Part shown: one piece after another, positions 32,856 to 36,890 of the stretch
Layout of the letters: every line of letters begins with the position of its first letter
How positions within the stretch are numbered: position 1 is the stretch's first letter
DNA from: JAJDIA01 sp031555145
GTDB lineage: Bacteria; Bacteroidota; Bacteroidia; Bacteroidales; Tannerellaceae
Length of the DNA: 36,890 nucleotides
Assembly (NCBI GenBank): GCA_031555145.1
Contig: JAVBUR010000066.1
Location: forward strand, 1-36,890
Direction: 5' to 3'
Program-made: the position numbers and the translations under genes
The notes under the pieces: model-generated
What the model was told of the DNA's origin: nothing
Seen by the model: only the letters and a program-made list of their open reading frames with translations
The model's database searches: none

Positions 32856-34660
32856 GGTACTTTATTGTCATACTGTTTGCATGGCTGTGGCCGACAGTAG
32901 CGGGGGCGAATAGCTCCCGCCCTGAAGGCGCAGGCGTGACGTGCAGGGAATATTCTGACTATATACTTACACATACGTTGACCCCTGCTGGTCCTATTCC
33001 TACGGCTCTCGATCCGAACGGCGTTTATCCGTATGTCAGCTATAGTGAGACATCGAACAGGCCTGTACTCAAACAGTACAGGTTTGTTTCGTTGGAGAAC
33101 GACCATGTCCGGGTGACCATTTGTCCGGATCTGGGCGGTAAGGTGACCTCCATGGTACATAAAGGATCGGGACGGGAAGTACTTTACGTTCCCGATGTGA
33201 TCCGTCCGACACGGATATTGCCTCGGTTCTACTTTGTGGCCGGAGGTATCGAAGTGAGCTTCCCCATCTCCCATACCCCTTCGCAGAATGAGACTGTGTT
33301 GTATCAGGTTGACCGGGTAGCGGACAGGATATATGTAACCTGTGGCGAACGCGAGTTACGGTTCGGAATGCACTGGTCGGTCGAATATTCGCTGGAGGCG
33401 TCCGATGTATGCCTGACCCAACGGGTCGTGTTCCATAATCCCGGCAGTGGTACATATCCCTGGATGTCGTGGTCGAACGCCGCATTGCCGGCTGCTTCGG
33501 ATACGGAATATGATTTTCCGCGCGGTGAAGTGTTGTTGCATGCCTCCGTCCTGGATACGATCGATTGGGAAAGCGACGGTCCAAAGACAGAGAAGGATAT
33601 CAAAGAAATGACCGGCTATTTCTGGCGTACGAAAGACGTGAATGCCTTCGGCGCCTTCACACCCTCACTGGGCACAGGACTCTATCATGTGGCCAATGAG
33701 CAGATAGCCGACGGTATCAAACTCTGGAGTTACGGTTCGGAGGCCGACAGTCTCTGGTCGCTGCTTAGCACCGCCCGTCACCAACGCTATGTCGAGATAC
33801 AGGGCGGCCCGATCGGTGACCAATCCATTAAACTGGAAATGAAACCGGGAGAAACACGCTGGCATACGGAATACTGGATCCCGACAGACAGGCGGTTAGA
33901 CATCCGCCAGCTGGCTGTCCCTGATGATGTATTACGCCCCGTATCCGATGTCCCACTCTTCTCTTGGGCGCGAAAGGGAACAGTGGACGTCTGGGAACAA
34001 CTGCATGCCTGCTATGGAAAAACTACCGGACTGCCTCTGCTACCGGCTATTGACCGCAACGATTGGGCACCTTCCGGTATAGAAGACTTGGACAAAGGCT
34101 TTCTGTGGATGATCTCCCAAGCCGATAAGGAACAAAAGGACTTGTGGCAGTTCCATTACGGTGCTTGGCTGGCCGGTCGTGAACGGATAGACGACGCCAT
34201 CCGTGTCTTGGTAGATGCGCAAACAGGCGTAGCTCGTATGCTTTGTGCCCGCCTGCTACACCACAAAGGCGAAGACAAGCGCGCCTGCGAACAGTTAGCT
34301 TCCATCAGCGAACCCTATCTGCAACTGCATCCCCAGGTTGTTGTGGAACGCGACCTCATCCTACGTTCCATTGGTCGGCAGACACTACCGGAACGCAAGC
34401 AATGGCTTTCGCTGGTGGAAGAACTCCCCGACGAGTGGGTGATCGAACGAAGGGTACAACTGCTGATCGATGAGCATCAATACGAAGCCGCTAAAAAGCT
34501 GTTGCTCTCCACCCCTTTCCAGAAAGTCCACCAAAGTTATACGCGTACCGAACTCTGGATGCAATTATGCACCGCCCTGCGCATCCCCTCTCATCCTATC
34601 CCGCCTTCCCTGGGTGAAGACCAATTGGCACGCTTTGGCGCCTACCGGGAGTATGAGTAA
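32852..34660 (+). CDS. DUF5107 protein with TPR-like C-terminal region
   Basis: The 602-residue protein starts with a signal peptide (to about residue 19). The region from about 30 to 350 resembles DUF5107, a galactose-mutarotase/beta-sandwich fold. It has LENDHVRVTICPDLGGKVTSMVHKGSGREVLY (about 81-112), a typical aldose-1-epimerase-like sheet, and HWSVEYSLEASDVCLTQRVVFHNPG around 173-197. The C-terminal half (about 370-600) is helical and looks like TPR-type repeats. Its molecular function is unknown. It is the last gene of the amino-sugar operon, overlaps the GH123 gene by four bases and is followed by a strong terminator. It could help handle oligosaccharides released in the periplasm. Confidence 0.88.
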   Translation: MRYFIVILFAWLWPTVAGANSSRPEGAGVTCREYSDYILTHTLTPAGPIPTALDPNGVYPYVSYSETSNRPVLKQYRFVSLENDHVRVTICPDLGGKVTSMVHKGSGREVLYVPDVIRPTRILPRFYFVAGGIEVSFPISHTPSQNETVLYQVDRVADRIYVTCGERELRFGMHWSVEYSLEASDVCLTQRVVFHNPGSGTYPWMSWSNAALPAASDTEYDFPRGEVLLHASVLDTIDWESDGPKTEKDIKEMTGYFWRTKDVNAFGAFTPSLGTGLYHVANEQIADGIKLWSYGSEADSLWSLLSTARHQRYVEIQGGPIGDQSIKLEMKPGETRWHTEYWIPTDRRLDIRQLAVPDDVLRPVSDVPLFSWARKGTVDVWEQLHACYGKTTGLPLLPAIDRNDWAPSGIEDLDKGFLWMISQADKEQKDLWQFHYGAWLAGRERIDDAIRVLVDAQTGVARMLCARLLHHKGEDKRACEQLASISEPYLQLHPQVVVERDLILRSIGRQTLPERKQWLSLVEELPDEWVIERRVQLLIDEHQYEAAKKLLLSTPFQKVHQSYTRTELWMQLCTALRIPSHPIPPSLGEDQLARFGAYREYE

Positions 34661-34703
34661 AAGCTTACCGCGCCCACCACAAAGATCATAAAACGGAAAG
34701 AGT

Positions 34704-34744
34704 ATACCCCGTCATTCAGTACAGTTGAATGACGGGGTATTTTC
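34704..34744 (+). terminator. Rho-independent terminator of the amino-sugar operon
   Basis: A perfect 15-bp stem (34704-34718 with 34726-34740) with a 7-base loop ends in TTTC. It is 43 bp after the DUF5107 stop and separates the operon from the division cluster. Confidence 0.9.
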
Positions 34745-34980
34745 AATGCTGCCCGAATCTGAACGTTTGCCATCTGCATAGGGTACTTTTATCAACAACA
34801 CTCGGTAGCAGTGTCGTCAACATTATGTAGAAGTGTTACCGGAGGGTGTTGAAAACTTTTTTCTCACTTTTCACAGTTAAAATTTGGAATGTATTTTAAT
34901 AAATATGTATTTTTGTTGAGTCAAACGGCATATATGTGCATATCAGGTAAATATGACGTTTTGTTTAAGGGATTCTTTAA
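34745..34980 (+). other. Intergenic region before the division and cell-wall cluster
   Basis: No gene was seen, and in particular no mraZ. An imperfect inverted repeat AACACTCGGTA/TACCGGAGGGTGTT (34797-34807, 34837-34850) and three GTGT tetranucleotides (34811, 34833, 34846) precede the promoter and might be a regulatory site. A second, weaker promoter-like pair (TTTG at 34766 and TACTTTTA at 34784) has too short a spacer. Confidence 0.4.
34883..34915 (+). promoter_or_regulatory. Bacteroides-type promoter for rsmH-ftsL-ftsI
   Basis: TTTG at 34883-34886 and TATTTTTG at 34908-34915 match the -33 and -7 consensus with a 21-bp spacer in a very AT-rich context. The predicted start is near 34922, about 60 bases before the rsmH start. 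Confidence 0.7.
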
Positions 34981-35949
34981 GTGAAAAAAGGAGTAAAAAT
35001 AGAGCAGCCCGACTATCACGTACCCGTGATGTTGCGGGAGTCAATGGATGGCCTGGCGATTCATTCGAGTGGTGTCTATGTCGATGTGACATTTGGCGGT
35101 GGCGGGCATTCCCGCGAGATACTGCGCCGGTTGGGCGAAGAGGGGGGCTTGTATGGCTTCGATCAGGATGCGGATGCAGAAAGCAATATTCCGGATGATG
35201 ACCGTTTTGTGTTTGTGCGGAGTAATTTCCGTTTTCTGTATCATTTCATGCGCTATTATGATGAGGTGGGTTGCGTAGATGGACTGTTGGCCGACCTGGG
35301 CGTCTCTTCGCATCATTTTGATGATAAGGAGAGGGGATTCTCTTTTCGTTTTGACAGTGCATTGGATATGCGGATGAATACACGGTCGGGGAAGACGGCA
35401 GCCGATGTGGTGAATACCTATACGGAAGAAGCGTTAGCTGACCTGTTCTACTACTATGGTGAATTGAAAACAGCCCGGCGGGTGGCGGCTGCTCTTGTTC
35501 GTGCCCGTGAAGTGAAGCCATTGTGCACGATCGAGGACTTCCTTGAAGTGGTGAAACCTCTGATCGGAAAAAAAGAAAAAGAAAAGAAAAACCTGGCGCA
35601 GGCCTTCCAGGCGTTACGTATTGAGGTGAACGATGAAATGAAGGCCCTCAAGGAAATGCTGCGACAAACCCTGCGGGTATTGAAGCCCGGCGGCCGTCTG
35701 GTGGTGATCACCTATCATTCGTTGGAAGACCGTCTGGTGAAGAACTTCCTGAAGACCGGTAATTTTGAAGGAAAGAGCGAACAGGATTTTTACGGAAACA
35801 TACAAAGCCCGTTCCGGTTGGTGTATACGAAAGTGATTGTGCCTTCCGATGCGGAAATCGAAACAAACCCGAGGGCCCGAAGCGCCAAATTGCGTATTGC
35901 TGAGCTGCATCAGCCTGGCTCCGGAACCAAAGATATGTTGGATGATTAA
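34981..35949 (+). CDS. rsmH: 16S rRNA (cytosine-1402-N4)-methyltransferase RsmH (MraW)
   Basis: RsmH methylates N4 of C1402 in the decoding centre of 16S rRNA. Recognisable parts are HVPVMLRESMDGL (13-25), the S-adenosylmethionine site VDVTFGGGGHSREIL (34-48), GLLADLGVSSHHFD (about 100-113), RGFSFRFDSALDMRMN and the end VITYHSLEDRLVKNF. The length of 322 aa is slightly above average because of a lysine-rich insertion (GKKEKEKKNLAQ). The start is a GTG placed directly after an in-frame TAA, and no ATG upstream is in frame. It is the first gene of the division and cell-wall cluster, where MraZ often comes first in other bacteria. Confidence 0.96.
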   Translation: MKKGVKIEQPDYHVPVMLRESMDGLAIHSSGVYVDVTFGGGGHSREILRRLGEEGGLYGFDQDADAESNIPDDDRFVFVRSNFRFLYHFMRYYDEVGCVDGLLADLGVSSHHFDDKERGFSFRFDSALDMRMNTRSGKTAADVVNTYTEEALADLFYYYGELKTARRVAAALVRAREVKPLCTIEDFLEVVKPLIGKKEKEKKNLAQAFQALRIEVNDEMKALKEMLRQTLRVLKPGGRLVVITYHSLEDRLVKNFLKTGNFEGKSEQDFYGNIQSPFRLVYTKVIVPSDAEIETNPRARSAKLRIAELHQPGSGTKDMLDD

Positions 35950-35970
35950 TCAGGCTATAATGGAGGAGGT

Positions 35971-36327
35971 ATGGAAGAGACAAACAAGCAAGAGAAGCGC
36001 AAGAAAAAAAAGGAAAGACGCTTTACCCTTTTGTATATTCTGGGTGGAGGCATTCTGAAGGAAGACTTTATCCAGAAGCATACACCCATGATCGTGTTGA
36101 TCGTTCTCCTGATCTTCTTTTTTATCGGGAACCGATATACCTGTATGCAAAAGTTGGGACAGATCGACCGCTTGCAGCAACGGTTGCATGACGTGCGGCT
36201 GGAATCTCTAACCATCTCTTCCGAACTGACCGGGAATAGCCGGCAGTCGCAAGTCGAATGGCTGATTGAAGAACAAGGCATTGATCTGGAGGCTGCTAAA
36301 ACGCCTCCGTATGAAATATACAAATAA
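35971..36327 (+). CDS. ftsL: FtsL-like cell-division protein
   Basis: The 118-residue protein has a short, very basic cytoplasmic tail (KQEKRKKKKERR), one transmembrane segment (about 40-57, MIVLIVLLIFFFIG) and a periplasmic coiled coil (about 62-90, KLGQIDRLQQRLHDVRLES). This is the architecture of FtsL, which with FtsB and FtsQ links the Z-ring to FtsW and FtsI. Sequence similarity in FtsL is always low, so the name rests largely on size, topology and its place between rsmH and a penicillin-binding protein gene. The Bacteroidota version has a longer basic tail than E. coli FtsL. Confidence 0.85.
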   Translation: MEETNKQEKRKKKKERRFTLLYILGGGILKEDFIQKHTPMIVLIVLLIFFFIGNRYTCMQKLGQIDRLQQRLHDVRLESLTISSELTGNSRQSQVEWLIEEQGIDLEAAKTPPYEIYK

Positions 36328-36332
36328 CCGTC

Positions 36333-36890
36333 ATGGCTGAAGAAAAAGTAGATAAAGGAAATGAACCCAAGGGTAACCGCATCCTGCTGAGTTACTTTAT
36401 TGTGGTATTATTGCTGGGCGTGCTGGCAGTCTGCATTCTGGTTCGTGCTTTTGATACGGCTTTTGTAGAACGCGACACATGGCTGACACTGGCCAAGAAG
36501 TTGCAACAGCCCAATCGGATGGTGCTCCCGGGACGCGGGAATATTTATTCGGCCGACGGGAAACTGATGGCTACCAGCGTGCCCCGTTATTATATGTATA
36601 TGGACTTCCTGGCGCCAGGTTTTAAGGTAGACTCCTTCTATAATGGACGCCGCAATAATGTGGATTCGCTGGCATATTGCCTGTCGCATTTGTTGAAGGA
36701 TCGTACACCGGCCGCCTACAAGGCGCATCTTATCAATGGGCAGAAACGCGATAAAAGCCGGCAATTCCTGGTTTACGGCGGGCAGATATCTTATACCGAC
36801 CTGAAAGCCATCAAGCAATTCCCGTTTGTACGTATGGGGGCGAACAAGAGCGGTTTTTATGCCCGTGAAATGGTTAGGCGGCAGAAGCCG
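36333..36890 (+). CDS. ftsI: Penicillin-binding protein (FtsI/PBP3-type transpeptidase), partial
   Basis: The window ends inside this gene, and 186 codons are visible. The start is ATG at 36333, five bases after the ftsL stop. The protein has a short cytoplasmic tail (MAEEKVDKGNEPKGN), a transmembrane segment (about 17-38, ILLSYFIVVLLLGVLAVCILV), and the conserved start of the pedestal domain, LPGRGNIYSADGKLMATSVPRYYMYMD (about 67-93), matching the R-G-x-I-x-D-R-x-G motif of class B penicillin-binding proteins. The transpeptidase domain lies beyond the window. Gene order rsmH, ftsL, ftsI supports the division-specific enzyme. Confidence 0.9.
   Translation, partial: MAEEKVDKGNEPKGNRILLSYFIVVLLLGVLAVCILVRAFDTAFVERDTWLTLAKKLQQPNRMVLPGRGNIYSADGKLMATSVPRYYMYMDFLAPGFKVDSFYNGRRNNVDSLAYCLSHLLKDRTPAAYKAHLINGQKRDKSRQFLVYGGQISYTDLKAIKQFPFVRMGANKSGFYAREMVRRQKP

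Overview
The window is chromosomal DNA of a member of the Bacteroidales (Bacteroidota). The evidence is a SusC/SusD pair behind an ECF sigma factor and a FecR-type anti-sigma factor, many lipoproteins of Bacteroidota-only families (DUF6057, DUF5107, DUF4091), start codons without clear Shine-Dalgarno sequences, and several matches to the Bacteroides promoter consensus (TTTG, about 20 bp, TAnnTTTG). The genus cannot be read with certainty. No rRNA, tRNA, CRISPR array or intact transposase gene was seen.

Left part (1-11.2 kb) is mostly housekeeping. It opens with a tandem array of 22-bp palindromic units and a small lipoprotein. A compact rightward operon follows: DUF3298 lipoprotein, rsmG, metallo-beta-lactamase-fold hydrolase, full-length gcvP and a TIM-barrel lipoprotein. 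A large hairpin element then separates it from a leftward block: small lipoprotein, 56-residue protein, low-molecular-weight tyrosine phosphatase and priA. A half copy of the hairpin element lies in that block.

Middle part (11.4-21.4 kb) is a regulated nutrient-uptake locus: ECF sigma factor, FecR anti-sigma factor, SusC with a signalling (STN) domain, SusD, a strong terminator, then a DUF6057 membrane protein overlapping a beta-propeller lipoprotein that carries one CXXCH haem motif. No glycan-degrading enzyme lies inside this block.

The accessory part (21.5-34.7 kb) holds a lone GH2 enzyme of visibly more AT-rich composition and about 1.2 kb without a convincing gene, containing a REPIN-like nested palindrome. 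An 81-codon reading frame whose end looks like the C-terminus of a SusD comes next. After a C14 tract that touches a start codon there is a tightly packed operon: a NagB/AgaI-like deaminase, a ROK sugar kinase, a FucP-like transporter missing about half its length, an intact MFS transporter, an MttB-superfamily methyltransferase, a GH123/DUF4091 protein and a DUF5107 protein. Taken together this reads as an N-acetylgalactosamine-type catabolic locus that has lost its SusCD pair and one transporter, and that unexpectedly contains an MttB-type methyltransferase.

Right end (34.9-36.9 kb) is the start of the division and cell-wall cluster: a good promoter, rsmH, an FtsL-like protein and the first 186 codons of an FtsI-type penicillin-binding protein. 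No mraZ precedes rsmH.
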